Source: Herbiconiux sp. (GTDB lineage Bacteria; Actinomycetota; Actinomycetes; Actinomycetales; Microbacteriaceae). From it: a stretch of DNA of 64,000 nt. A model generated the notes under the pieces. The model worked only from the letters and a program-made list of their open reading frames with translations, did no database searches and was not told the origin of the DNA. The stretch covers positions 983,724-1,047,723 of the forward strand of contig NZ_SCVE01000012.1 in NCBI RefSeq assembly GCF_004297105.1, written 5' to 3'. A program made the position numbers and the translations under genes. Below are positions 18,014 through 26,481 of this stretch, in pieces; position 1 is the first letter of the stretch, and each line of letters begins with the position of its first letter.

Positions 18014-19054
18014 TTAGGGGCGGGCCCAGGCCAGGAGCTGGTCGAGGGGCCACGTGGTGATGATGCGCTCGGGCGGGATGCCGGCCGCCTCGGCTCGGGC
18101 GGCCCCCAGGCCGAGGAAACCCAGGTGGCCCGGTGCGTGGGCGTCGCTGTCGATGCTGAAGAGGCATCCGGCGGCCAGAGCCACCGCGATGAGGGCGTCG
18201 GGCGGATCCTGGCGCTCGGGCCGCGAGTTGATCTCCACCGCCACGTCGTTCGCGGCGCACGCGGCGAACACCCTCTCGGCGTCGAAGTCGGAGGGCGGGC
18301 GGGTGCCGCGCGACCCCTTCACGAGCCGCCCGGTGCAATGGCCGAGCACGGTGGTGCGCGGATGCTCGATGCCCGCGAGCATGCGCCGGGTCATCGTCTT
18401 CTCGTCGGCGCGCAGCTGCGAGTGCACGCTCGCCACCACGATGTCGAGGCGGTCGAGCAGCCCGGGCTCCTGATCGAGGTCACCCGACTCCAGGATGTCG
18501 ACCTCGATGCCCGTGAGGATCCGGATGCCGGGCTGCGCCTCGTTCAGCGCGGCAACCGTGTCGATCTGCTCGCGCAGCCGCTCGGGCGAGAGGCCGTTCG
18601 CGATGGTGAGATGCGGCGAGTGGTCGGTGATGGCGACGTACTCGCGGCCGAGCAGCTGGGCGGTGCGCGCCATGAGCTCGAGCGGAACGGTGCCGTCGGA
18701 GGCCTCGGTGTGGGTGTGCAGGTCGCCGCGGAGCTGCGCGGCCAGGCCGTCGACCGGGTCCCCGGGGCCGCTGCCGGGGTCGGCGCGGTCGCGGAGCTTC
18801 TGGAGGTAGTCGGGCACGGCGCCATCCGCCGCCTGCTGCACGACGAGGAAGGTCGAGTCGCCGATGCCCTTGGTGCGGCGCAGACGGCCGTCGCGGATGC
18901 GGGCCTCCAGCTCGTCGGCCGCGATGCCGTCGATCACGGCGGAGGCGCGGCGGAACGCCTTCACCTTGAACGAGGGGGCGAGCTCGCGCTCGAGGCGGAA
19001 GGCGATCTCGGCGAGCGCGGCGGCGGGAGCCGGCGCATCCGGTGTCTGGCTCAT
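18014..19054 (-). CDS. PHP-domain metal-dependent phosphoesterase (PolX-type) with N-terminal HhH region
   Basis: 346 aa. The C-terminal PHP domain is clear: GDLHTHTEASDG (HxH), AITDHSPHL, TGIEVDIL, VVASVHSQL, TTVLGHCTGR and the final FSIDSDAHAP give the His/Asp metal ligands. The N-terminal ~110 residues (FRLERELAPSFKVKAFRRA, RLRRTKGIGDST) look like the helix-hairpin-helix part of X-family polymerases. The polymerase nucleotidyl-transfer region is absent, so this is a PHP-only relative of PolX. It may act in DNA repair or on small phosphoesters. The ATG at 19054 is the likely start. Convergent with the giant nuclease. Confidence 0.9.
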   Translation of the reverse strand: MSQTPDAPAPAAALAEIAFRLERELAPSFKVKAFRRASAVIDGIAADELEARIRDGRLRRTKGIGDSTFLVVQQAADGAVPDYLQKLRDRADPGSGPGDPVDGLAAQLRGDLHTHTEASDGTVPLELMARTAQLLGREYVAITDHSPHLTIANGLSPERLREQIDTVAALNEAQPGIRILTGIEVDILESGDLDQEPGLLDRLDIVVASVHSQLRADEKTMTRRMLAGIEHPRTTVLGHCTGRLVKGSRGTRPPSDFDAERVFAACAANDVAVEINSRPERQDPPDALIAVALAAGCLFSIDSDAHAPGHLGFLGLGAARAEAAGIPPERIITTWPLDQLLAWARP

Positions 19055-19094
19055 GCCCACCAGTGTGCACCCGACACGCGCGGGCGGCGCACTT

Positions 19095-19113
19095 ATTATG
19101 AATGATTCATAAT
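19095..19113. promoter_or_regulatory. Fur-type operator upstream of furA-katA
   Basis: ATTATGAATGATTCATAAT is a perfect 9-1-9 palindrome located 20-38 bp before the furA start. It matches the general FurA/CatR operator pattern (A/T-rich inverted repeat overlapping the promoter of furA-kat operons). Autorepression of the downstream regulator and catalase relieved by peroxide or metal loss is the expected outcome for this family. Confidence 0.8.
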
Positions 19114-19132
19114 TACGGACTAGCGTGGGGTC

Positions 19133-19603
19133 ATGTCCATCGACCTCGAGACGCGCATCAGAGATGCCGGCCTGCGGGTCACGGGTCAGCGGCTGGCCGT
19201 GCTCCGCGCGCTGGGCGAGGCACCGCATTCGGACGCCGACACCGTGCACCGGCTGGTGCAGCGGGAGTTCGACGGGTTCTCGCTCCAGGCCACCTACGTG
19301 GTGCTGGGCGCACTCACCGAGGCCGGGCTCATCCGGCGCATCGAACCGGCGGGCTCGCCCGCGCGGTACGAGCGGCGCATCGGTGACAACCACCATCACG
19401 TGGTCTGCACGAGGTGCGGGGCCGTGGCCGACGTCGACTGCGTGCACGGGGCGGCCCCCTGTCTCGCGCCGTCGTCGACCGGCGGCTTCGCGATCACGAC
19501 CGCGGAGGTGACTTTCTGGGGACTCTGCCCGGATTGCCAGCTCGATCCGATGGACTACGACAGCACGAACGAACACCAGGAACACGACACGGAACGGAAC
19601 TGA
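19133..19603 (+). CDS. furA: Fur-family metalloregulator of the catalase operon (FurA/CatR type)
   Basis: 156 aa. Winged-helix DNA-binding half ([32 protein letters not shown]) and metal-binding half with [18 protein letters not shown] and the second pair in WGLCPDCQL, a probable structural zinc site. It ends seven bases before katA, as in actinobacterial furA-katG/katA operons where the regulator represses the catalase and is inactivated by peroxide. A near-perfect operator lies just upstream. PerR-like versus FurA-like behaviour cannot be decided from sequence alone. Confidence 0.93.
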   Translation: MSIDLETRIRDAGLRVTGQRLAVLRALGEAPHSDADTVHRLVQREFDGFSLQATYVVLGALTEAGLIRRIEPAGSPARYERRIGDNHHHVVCTRCGAVADVDCVHGAAPCLAPSSTGGFAITTAEVTFWGLCPDCQLDPMDYDSTNEHQEHDTERN

Positions 19604-19610
19604 CGACGAC

Positions 19611-21116
19611 ATGACCGACACCTCCTCCACGCCCTTCACCACCACCAATTCCGGCGCTCCCGTCGCGAGCGACGACCACTCGCAGAGCGTCGGTGCCGAC
19701 GGCCCGGTCGTGCTGCACGACCACTACCTCGTCGAGAAGCTCGCCCAGTTCAACCGCGAGCGGGTTCCGGAGCGTGTGGTGCACGCGAAGGGCGGCGGCG
19801 CGTTCGGCACGTTCCAGACCACGGGTGACGTGAGCGCGTACACGAGGGCCTCGCTGTTCCAGCCGGGCGCATCCGTTCAGATGCTCGCCCGCTTCTCCAC
19901 CGTCGCCGGCGAGCAGGGCTCGCCCGACACCTGGCGCGACCCGCGCGGCTTCGCGTTGAAGTTCTACACGGATGAGGGCAACTACGACCTGGTGGGCAAC
20001 AACACCCCCGTGTTCTTCATCCGCGACGGCATCAAGTTCCCCGACTTCATCCACTCGCAGAAGCGCCTGCCGGGCACCCACCTGCGCGATCACAACATGC
20101 AGTGGGACTTCTGGACGCTCTCGCCCGAGAGCGCTCACCAGGTCACCTGGCTGATGGGCGACCGGGGGCTGCCCGCGTCGTGGCGGCACATGGACGGCTT
20201 CGGCTCGCACACCTACCAGTGGATCAATGCCGCGGGTGAGAAGTTCTGGGTGAAGTACCACTTCAAGACCAACCAGGGCATCGAGATCCTGTCTCAGGCC
20301 GCCGCCGACCAGATCGCGGGCGAGGATGCCGACTTCCACATCCGCGACCTCTCCGAGGCGATCGACCGCGGCGACTTCCCGTCGTGGACCCTGTCGGTGC
20401 AGGTCATGCCCTACGCCGATGCCGCGACGTACCGCTTCAACCCCTTCGACCTCACGAAGGTGTGGCCGCACAGCGACTACCCGCTGATCGAGGTGGGCAC
20501 CATGACGCTCGACCGCAACCCGGCGAACTACTTCGCCGAGATCGAGCAGGCCACGTTCGCTCCCTCGAATTTCGTGCCCGGCATCGCGGCGTCGCCCGAC
20601 AAGATGCTGCTCGCCCGCATCTTCAGCTACGCGGATGCGCACCGCTACCGCGTGGGAACCAACCACGCGCAGCTGCCGGTGAACGCACCGATCTCGTCCA
20701 ACAGCTATTCGAAAGACGGAGCGATGCGCTTCGGCTTCAAGGATGCGTCGCAGCCCGTGTACGCACCGAACTCGTTCGGCGGCCCGCACGCGTCGCCGGA
20801 GCGTGCCGGCGACGACTCCGGCTGGGAGTCGGATGGCGAGCTGCTGCGCGTCGCTGCGACGCTGCATCCGGAGGACGACGACTTCGGCCAGGCGGGAACG
20901 CTCGTGCGCGAGGTGCTCGACGACGCGGCGCGTGACCGGCTGGTGGCGAACATCGCGGGACACGTCTCGAAGGTGACGATCCCCGAGCTGCGCGAGCGGG
21001 TGCTGCACTACTGGGCGCAGGTCGACGAGACGCTGTCGGCTCGGGTCGCCGCGGCCCTCGCGCCGTCGGCGCCGGGTGCCGACGTCTCGGCCGAGGAGGC
21101 CGGCATCCCGGCCTGA
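19611..21116 (+). CDS. katA: monofunctional heme catalase
   Basis: 501 aa, typical small-subunit clade length (480-510). Catalytic His region: [20 protein letters not shown]. Catalytic Asn region: [20 protein letters not shown]. Proximal heme Tyr: [17 protein letters not shown]. The enzyme converts hydrogen peroxide to water and oxygen in the cytoplasm. Co-transcribed with the upstream Fur-type regulator (7-bp gap). No large C-terminal flavodoxin-like domain, so not a KatE/HPII type. Confidence 0.97.
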   Translation: MTDTSSTPFTTTNSGAPVASDDHSQSVGADGPVVLHDHYLVEKLAQFNRERVPERVVHAKGGGAFGTFQTTGDVSAYTRASLFQPGASVQMLARFSTVAGEQGSPDTWRDPRGFALKFYTDEGNYDLVGNNTPVFFIRDGIKFPDFIHSQKRLPGTHLRDHNMQWDFWTLSPESAHQVTWLMGDRGLPASWRHMDGFGSHTYQWINAAGEKFWVKYHFKTNQGIEILSQAAADQIAGEDADFHIRDLSEAIDRGDFPSWTLSVQVMPYADAATYRFNPFDLTKVWPHSDYPLIEVGTMTLDRNPANYFAEIEQATFAPSNFVPGIAASPDKMLLARIFSYADAHRYRVGTNHAQLPVNAPISSNSYSKDGAMRFGFKDASQPVYAPNSFGGPHASPERAGDDSGWESDGELLRVAATLHPEDDDFGQAGTLVREVLDDAARDRLVANIAGHVSKVTIPELRERVLHYWAQVDETLSARVAAALAPSAPGADVSAEEAGIPA

Positions 21117-21130
21117 TCGCGCCTGGCGCT

Positions 21131-21202
21131 CTAGAAATTACGGAAATGCGTGAGACCGCGGCCCTTTACAGGGTAGGTTTCACGCATTTCTGCAATTCCT
21201 AG
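21131..21202. repeat. inverted repeat with core AAATGCGT (third palindrome family)
   Basis: Arms 21131-21157 and 21176-21202 pair at 23 of 27 positions; all four differences are purine-for-purine, which leaves G-U pairs in one RNA orientation. The core GGAAATGCGTGAGACC resembles the left arm of the element at 6889. It sits 14 bases after the katA stop and 44 bases before the PadR-like gene, so it may terminate katA. Confidence 0.6.
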
Positions 21203-21245
21203 AACGGCCGACCGGCACGCGCCGCCTGTTCGCTAGCGTGGAGCC

Positions 21246-21524
21246 ATGGAACCGCTGCAGCGCGTGACGCCGCCCACCGTCGATGTGCTCGCCCTGCTGC
21301 TGGAGAGCGCAGGCCCGGCCTTCGGCCTCGACATCATGAAGCGTTCGGGCCGTCCGTCGGGAACCGTGTACCCCATTCTCGAGCGACTCGAACGCCAGGG
21401 CTGGATCACCTCCGAGTGGGAGGAGCACACCGACACGCAGCTGCGCCGTCGCCGTCTCTACACCTTCACCCCGGAGGGCGCCGCCGCTGCGCGCGCCCTG
21501 CTGGCTGCCCACCCCCGGCCTTGA
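21246..21524 (+). CDS. PadR-family transcriptional regulator
   Basis: 92-aa winged-helix protein. VLALLLESAGPAFGLDIMKRSGRPSGTVYPILERLERQGWIT is the PadR DNA-recognition core, and RRRRLYTFTPEGAAAARALL is the wing plus start of the dimer helix. Short single-domain PadR proteins usually repress a neighbouring transporter or stress gene; here the nearest genes are katA upstream and a convergent DUF4188 gene, so no target is evident. Confidence 0.88.
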   Translation: MEPLQRVTPPTVDVLALLLESAGPAFGLDIMKRSGRPSGTVYPILERLERQGWITSEWEEHTDTQLRRRRLYTFTPEGAAAARALLAAHPRP

Positions 21525-21549
21525 CCCCGCCTCCTATCGCCGCGAGGGG

Positions 21550-22050
21550 TCACGCGGCGGCCGAGGCCGAGGGCGTCGCCCCGGCTTCGGCCCGGGCCGC
21601 GGCGCGATCGCGCGAGCGGATGACCTCCACCGAAGACGTCGCGGCGGCCAGGCCTGTCGGCGGCATCGCCACGTACATGCTCTCGGCGCGTTCGGTCACG
21701 AAGGTCTCGTGCCAGATGCCCACGGCGCCCGGCACCTTGCGGGCCCGCTTGTTGAAGGCGGCCCAGGCGGGACGGTGCTCGGCCGTGCTGTCGGAGGCGT
21801 AGGCGTAGAGCTTGTCGAGCGAGTTCCAGTACTGCACGAGCAGCGGGCCGCCGCTGCCCATCGTCATGCGGAAGCCCATGAGTCCCGAGTCCGGGTCGGT
21901 CATGAGTTCGCGCAGCATCTTCGGCATGGCCATGAACGCGGGCCACCAGAGGTCGATCCGCCACGGCCGGTTGATGCGCATGCCGATGAGGAAGACGACG
22001 AGCTCGCCGGAATGGTCGTGGGTCATGCGGCCGGGGGTGATTCGTGCCAT
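21550..22050 (-). CDS. DUF4188 protein (putative monooxygenase-like)
   Basis: 166 aa. The pattern ELVVFLIGMRINRPWRIDLWWPAFMAMPKMLREL with the later GPLLVQYWNSLDKLYAYA, and GAVGIWHETF, matches the DUF4188 family, a ferredoxin-like dimeric alpha/beta fold related to antibiotic-biosynthesis monooxygenases. ATG at 22050 with GAGAGGA seven bases upstream. Divergent from a MerR regulator with a shared palindromic operator, so it is probably that regulator's target. Substrate unknown. Confidence 0.8.
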   Translation of the reverse strand: MARITPGRMTHDHSGELVVFLIGMRINRPWRIDLWWPAFMAMPKMLRELMTDPDSGLMGFRMTMGSGGPLLVQYWNSLDKLYAYASDSTAEHRPAWAAFNKRARKVPGAVGIWHETFVTERAESMYVAMPPTGLAAATSSVEVIRSRDRAAARAEAGATPSASAAA

Positions 22051-22076
22051 GGGGTGTCCTCTCGCCGGATTCCAGA

Positions 22077-22120
22077 ATGGATAGTCCTGGTATCCAATAC
22101 TGGATAGTTAGACTATCCAT
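22077..22120. promoter_or_regulatory. nested palindromic operator between DUF4188 and MerR genes
   Basis: Outer repeat ATGGATAGTC (22077-22086) / GACTATCCAT (22111-22120), and an inner TATCCA-n4-TGGATA (22091-22106). The four TGGATA-type half-sites lie in the 85-bp divergent promoter region, which is otherwise A/T-richer than its surroundings. This is the expected kind of site for the adjacent MerR regulator. Confidence 0.7.
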
Positions 22121-22135
22121 GTCAAGGAGTGATCG

Positions 22136-22756
22136 ATGCGGATGTCACAACTCGCCCAGGAGGCAGGCCTGCCGACGGCCACGGTGAAGTACTACCTGCG
22201 GGAGGGGCTGCTGCACGAGGGGCGGCTCACCTCGCCGACGCAGGCGCACTACGACGAGACCCACGTGGAACGGCTGCGGCTCATCCGGGCACTCGTCGGG
22301 CCGGCCGGCCAGAGCATCGCGAGCACCCGGCGCATCCTCGCGGCCATCGCCGATCCGCCCTCGGAATTGGATCTGCTCGGCATCGCTCACGACGCCGTCA
22401 CGCCCCGGTATCCCGCCGAGCTGCCCACGGACAGGGCGCGCCAGGTGGTCGAGGGGCTCGGCTGGAACTCGGCGCACTGCGCGCCGTCGACCCTCGGCGC
22501 GCTGCAGGAGGCGCTCGATGGACTGGAAGCCGGTGGCTTCGAGCTCTCCGACGAGACGCTGGAACGCTACGCGTCGGCGATGATGGTCGTCGCGGCTGAC
22601 GAGATCGCTGAGATCCCCACCGATTCGGCCGAAGCGGCGGCGCGGTTTGTCATCCTCGGCACGGTGCTGGTGGAACCGCTGCTTCTGGCGCTGAGGCGGC
22701 TCGCCCAGCAGACCGCATCCGCCCAGAGGTTCTCCGGCTCACGCCAGTCCGGCTGA
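22136..22756 (+). CDS. MerR-family transcriptional regulator
   Basis: 206 aa. N-terminal MerR HTH: MSQLAQEAGLPTATVKYYLREGLLHEG, with THVERLRLIRAL continuing the second helix pair. The ~130-residue C-terminal part lacks the metal-binding Cys of classic MerR and is a helical effector-binding or dimerisation region (organic ligand more likely than metal). AAGGAG precedes the ATG by seven bases; an in-frame ATG lies two codons later. Divergent to DUF4188 with a nested operator between them. Confidence 0.9.
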   Translation: MRMSQLAQEAGLPTATVKYYLREGLLHEGRLTSPTQAHYDETHVERLRLIRALVGPAGQSIASTRRILAAIADPPSELDLLGIAHDAVTPRYPAELPTDRARQVVEGLGWNSAHCAPSTLGALQEALDGLEAGGFELSDETLERYASAMMVVAADEIAEIPTDSAEAAARFVILGTVLVEPLLLALRRLAQQTASAQRFSGSRQSG

Positions 22757-22809
22757 CGTCCCGGCGCGCGCCCGCCGGTCTGAGGACGACAGGGTCTGGG
22801 CGTCGGCGG

Positions 22810-23691
22810 TCAGGCGCTCGCGGGCCGCAAGAGAAGCGTGTTGTCCCAGGGGTCGGCGACCGTCACGGTGCGGCCGTCGTTCGCGGTCTGCAAGCCGTGG
22901 TGCCGCAGGCGGTCGTCGACCGCGGCGATGTCGTCGGCGTGCGGGAGCACGATCTCCACCTGGCCGAGGCCGAGGGTTTGCTGCCGCCGGCCGGCGCCCT
23001 GCGAGTTCCACACGTTCATGGCCATGTGATGGTGGTACCCGCCGGCCGACACGAAGAGGGCGCTGGGCCCGAATGTCGTGGTGACCTCGAAGCCGAGCTT
23101 GTCGACGTAGAAGTCGCGGGCCTGCGGAACGTCGCCCACCGAGAGGTGCACGTGACCGATGGCGGCGCCACCGAGCGCCGGAGCGCGCGGATCGTCGACG
23201 GACTCCTGGCTGAGGTGCTCCTGGAGGAACACGTTGGGGTCGAGGAAGAGTGTCGACATCTCGATCTGGCCGTGAGCCCAGCTCCACTCGGTACGGTCGC
23301 GATCCCAGTAGAGCTCGACGCCGTTGCCTTCGGGGTCGGTGAAGTAGAAGGCCTTCGACACGAGGTGGTCGCTCGACCCGGTGAACGACTGCGGGAACCT
23401 GGTCGCCACGGAATAGACGGATGCGGCCAGCGCGGCTTCGGTGTCGAACAGGATCGCCGTGTGGAACAACCCGGCGGAGCGCGGTTCGGGGTTCTTCAGT
23501 TCGGGGGCGTGCTGCAGGATGAGCGCCGGCACGCCGCCGCGGCCGAGCACCGCGATGTCGCCCACGTGCGAGATGAGGTCGAGGGCCACGGCATCGCGGT
23601 AGTAGGCGATCATGCGGTCGAGGTCGCCGACCCGAAGGGTCACGGCGCCCATCGCGGTGTCGGGGGCGAGAAGGTCGGCAGCGTTCGTCAT
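22810..23691 (-). CDS. VOC-family ring-cleavage dioxygenase-like protein (CatE-like)
   Basis: About 293 aa, two vicinal-oxygen-chelate modules. Module 1: MGAVTLRVGDLDRMIAYYRDAV with GLFHTAILF; KAFYFTDPEGNGVELYWDR ends it. Module 2: AIGHVHLSVGDVPQARDFYVDKLG, then YHHHMAMNVWNS. The His/His/Glu metal ligands expected of extradiol dioxygenases are plausible in FHTAILF, GHVHLSV and module ends. The pattern matches B. subtilis CatE/YfiE-type proteins, catechol-2,3-dioxygenases. Starts at 23691, 23700 or 23718 are possible; no clear ribosome site, and the 23700 ATG could be leaderless. Confidence 0.85.
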   Translation of the reverse strand: MTNAADLLAPDTAMGAVTLRVGDLDRMIAYYRDAVALDLISHVGDIAVLGRGGVPALILQHAPELKNPEPRSAGLFHTAILFDTEAALAASVYSVATRFPQSFTGSSDHLVSKAFYFTDPEGNGVELYWDRDRTEWSWAHGQIEMSTLFLDPNVFLQEHLSQESVDDPRAPALGGAAIGHVHLSVGDVPQARDFYVDKLGFEVTTTFGPSALFVSAGGYHHHMAMNVWNSQGAGRRQQTLGLGQVEIVLPHADDIAAVDDRLRHHGLQTANDGRTVTVADPWDNTLLLRPASA

Positions 23692-23768
23692 AGTGCCCAT
23701 TAAAACACTTGTAGGCACAACTAAATTCCCGAACTCGGCGTGCGGCGTGCGCGCATCCGCTCTCCGGC

Positions 23769-24038
23769 TCAGTACGACATCGCTGCGCCCGCCGCGGCCG
23801 CGATGATGCCGATGATGGCGAACACGACGCCCAGAACGAGCGAGATCGCCCCGACGATGATGCCGGCCAGTGCGGGCACGTTCTTGTAGCCGGCCTTCTT
23901 CGACTGCGACAGCGCGACGGCGCTGACGATCAGCCCGACGACGCTGAAGAGCACCGCGAGCACGAGGCCCACGATGCCGAGCATCTTGCCCGGGTAGTCG
24001 GTGCCGGCGGGGGCGGTGGCGAGAGTGGAATTCGACAC
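23769..24038 (-). CDS. small two-pass membrane protein (DUF4190-like)
   Basis: 89 aa from a GTG start with GAGGAG six bases upstream. Two hydrophobic segments (MLGIVGLVLAVLFSVVGLIV and IVVGAISLVLGVVFAIIGII region) flank a Lys-rich loop SQSKKAGYKNVPALAG. This is the usual DUF4190 layout, small Gly-rich integral membrane proteins of unknown function common in actinobacteria. Convergent/tandem context gives no clue. Confidence 0.75.
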   Translation of the reverse strand: MSNSTLATAPAGTDYPGKMLGIVGLVLAVLFSVVGLIVSAVALSQSKKAGYKNVPALAGIIVGAISLVLGVVFAIIGIIAAAAGAAMSY

Positions 24039-24123
24039 GGTGATCTCCTCATGGTTCGGGGACCGTCCCCGACTCAATTGAGGAATACTCTCACATGACT
24101 CGCCCGATATCGACAAATCGTCA

Positions 24124-26346
24124 TCATCGGGCAGAGCGCCGCCGCCGAACCACGAGGGCGACCGCCCCCGCCCCCAGCGAGAACCCGGCGAGCAGAAGCC
24201 CGGAGAGCGCATCACTGAGCGGAACGCCCGTGGCGGCGAGCGTGGTGCTGCCATCACCCGTGAACGCGGGCGCCGGAGCCGCGGGCAGCGCCGCGAGCGT
24301 CGCCTCGGCGTTCAGGAGCCCGGCGCCGTAGACGTTCTCGTCGCTCAGGTTGGGATAGGGATTCTCCATCGGCCCGGCCGTCGACGTCATCGCCCGCTTC
24401 ACCTCGGCGGCACTCGACTGCGGCGAGTACTGGATCGCGAGAGCCGCGACGGCGGCCGCGTTGGGTGAGGCGGCCGAGGTGCCGTAGAAGTAGTAGTTGC
24501 CGTCGGGGGCCACGGGCGGCTCGAAGAACGAGGTCTGGGCGCCGTCGAGCGAGGTGATGTCCGGCTTGCTGCGGGTGAGCGGCGCTGCGAGACGGGCGGA
24601 GGGCGCGCCATCCGCTCGCACCGGCTCGAACAGGTGGGAGACCGGGCCGACGGACGAGAATGCCTCGTTGTAGACCAGGTCGCGCCAGTCGGAGGCGCCG
24701 ACCGAGAGCACGTCGGCGTCGGCGGTGTGGCCGAAGATCGTCGGGCCCACGGTCACCGTGTCGGTGTTCTGGTAGTACTGGATGTCGCGAACGGTGCCGG
24801 CCTGGTCGTTCGGGAAGATGTACTTGAAGGCGGGGAGCACCGGGTCGTACCCGTCGAGCTGCCGCACCACCACCACCTCGTACACGCCGAGGCTCGTCGG
24901 CGGTTCAGACCCTGTCGTCGTGCTCGGGAGTATGCCCGAATAGCTCGAGATCGGCAGACTCGTGTCGGCGCGGCTGCCGGTGAACAGCACGTCCTGCGTC
25001 TCGTGGTCGATCAGCGCGACGATCAGGTTGCCGTGCACGCCGTTCACCGGCTCCGCCCAGTTCAAGACCGAGGCGAACGACGGATGGCTCCCCTCGGTGT
25101 TCATCGCGATCATGTTGTTGGTGGGGTCCGGATCGACCGTGGTGCCGAAGTTGTGGCAGTCGATCTGCGAGCTGCCCACGGCCGCGGCGATACCGGCCGG
25201 GCAGTCGGTGGGGGAGTACACGCTGCTCGCCCATCCGCCGATCGCGGTGGCGTATTCGGGTTGGTTGAGGCCGAACTCGTTGAAGTTGTCGGCCGCCGAG
25301 ACGTAGAGCACGCCGTGCGCGACCGCGTAGTCGATGGCCAGGCTGATCTCGCCGTCCTGGAACATGGGCTCGGCGTACCAGAGGTTGATGTCGTCGACGA
25401 TCACGTCGGCACCGGCGTCGACGAGTGCCTTCACGGATGCCGAGAAGGTGCTCGTGCTGGCGGTACCGGTGGCGAACATCAGTCGGGCGCCCGGTGCGAC
25501 GCCGTGCACCATCTGCGCCATGCCGCGGCCCTCGTCGGTGCCGACGGGCTGCGCGGCGCCCACGATCTCGACGGGCTGCGTGTGGCCGCAGGGGTTGCCC
25601 GGCCCGGGGAGCACGCCGAGGGAGACATCGGTGGCCCAGGTGGTGAGGGCGTCGGCGTTGGTGTCGAACGAGTCCGACATGATGCCGACGGTCACTCCGG
25701 TGCCGTCGACGCCGAAGCGTTCGCGCGCCGCTGCCGAGTTGAGGCCGGCGTCGACGTCGACCGGCACGCTCCGGCAGCCTGCCGCGGCAGGTGCAGCGGA
25801 TGCGACGGCAGCGGTGGCAGCGGATGTCGCAGACGCCGTGGTCGCGAGGCTCGTCGAGCCCGTCGATGCGGCGAGATCCGCGGCGACGCCGACCACGCCG
25901 TCGACGGCGGCGAGGGCGGGGAGCGCTTCGGAGGCCACGGCGACCGTCACCTTCGGAAGGAACGGTGAGACGGCCCGCACCTCGCCGAGTGCGGCGACGG
26001 CCGCGAGCCGGGCATCATCGACACCGCCCTGGAAGGTGGCGGTGACCACGACCCGATCCTGCGCATCCGTCTGCAGACTGCCCGGGCCCTCGGGTGCGAC
26101 CGACAGCTCGGCGGCGGTCTCCGGTGAGGTGGGATCGGCGCCCGACGCGACGAGCTCCTCGAGCAGTGGCGCCAGCACCTGTTCCGTCGGTACCTGTTCC
26201 GTCGGCACCGGCTCCGGCGCCGGCGCGGGCTCCGGCGCCGTGGCGAGTGGGACGGCAGGCGTCGCGCTCGCGGCGCTCACGCCCCCGAGCAGCATCACCC
26301 CCGAGATCACGATGACTGTGCTCGCTGCGATGATCCGTGAACGCAC
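24124..26346 (-). CDS. cell-wall-anchored subtilisin-like (S8) serine protease
   Basis: About 740 aa from a GTG with AGGGGG upstream. Sec signal peptide (RSRIIAASTVIVISGVMLLGG...ASA), Pro/Glu-rich linker, then an S8 domain in a divergent form: Asp in VTVGIMSDSFD, His in GRGMAQMVHGVAP, the oxyanion Asn region in YVSAADNFNEFG, and Ser in YYFYGTSAASPNAAAVAAL. A large insert with four Cys separates His and Ser. C-terminus LAATG followed by a TM and VRRRRSAR is a sortase sorting signal. The signal and anchor place it on the outer cell surface. Substrate unknown. Confidence 0.9.
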   Translation of the reverse strand: MRSRIIAASTVIVISGVMLLGGVSAASATPAVPLATAPEPAPAPEPVPTEQVPTEQVLAPLLEELVASGADPTSPETAAELSVAPEGPGSLQTDAQDRVVVTATFQGGVDDARLAAVAALGEVRAVSPFLPKVTVAVASEALPALAAVDGVVGVAADLAASTGSTSLATTASATSAATAAVASAAPAAAGCRSVPVDVDAGLNSAAARERFGVDGTGVTVGIMSDSFDTNADALTTWATDVSLGVLPGPGNPCGHTQPVEIVGAAQPVGTDEGRGMAQMVHGVAPGARLMFATGTASTSTFSASVKALVDAGADVIVDDINLWYAEPMFQDGEISLAIDYAVAHGVLYVSAADNFNEFGLNQPEYATAIGGWASSVYSPTDCPAGIAAAVGSSQIDCHNFGTTVDPDPTNNMIAMNTEGSHPSFASVLNWAEPVNGVHGNLIVALIDHETQDVLFTGSRADTSLPISSYSGILPSTTTGSEPPTSLGVYEVVVVRQLDGYDPVLPAFKYIFPNDQAGTVRDIQYYQNTDTVTVGPTIFGHTADADVLSVGASDWRDLVYNEAFSSVGPVSHLFEPVRADGAPSARLAAPLTRSKPDITSLDGAQTSFFEPPVAPDGNYYFYGTSAASPNAAAVAALAIQYSPQSSAAEVKRAMTSTAGPMENPYPNLSDENVYGAGLLNAEATLAALPAAPAPAFTGDGSTTLAATGVPLSDALSGLLLAGFSLGAGAVALVVRRRRSAR

Positions 26347-26420
26347 GGTGAAACCCCCTGATGACCGCCCACCGCGGATCACCCCGACCCCGGCGCCCCG
26401 AGATTATCCGTCTCGCCGGC

Positions 26421-26442
26421 CCCCGCGCATCTCATCGCGGGG
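26421..26442. terminator. hairpin downstream of the flavoprotein gene
   Basis: CCCCGCG (26421-26427) and CGCGGGG (26436-26442) form a 7-bp stem with an 8-base loop, 40 bases after the flavoprotein stop on the minus strand. No U-tract. A weak terminator candidate that could also insulate the next gene. Confidence 0.35.
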
Positions 26443-26481
26443 AACCCCGTCGATCCCGGGCGGCGCGCGATGCGGTGCCCG

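Noticed and set aside
19494..21008. Long minus-strand frame opposite katA
   Set aside because: katA is certain; the opposite frame is a shadow.
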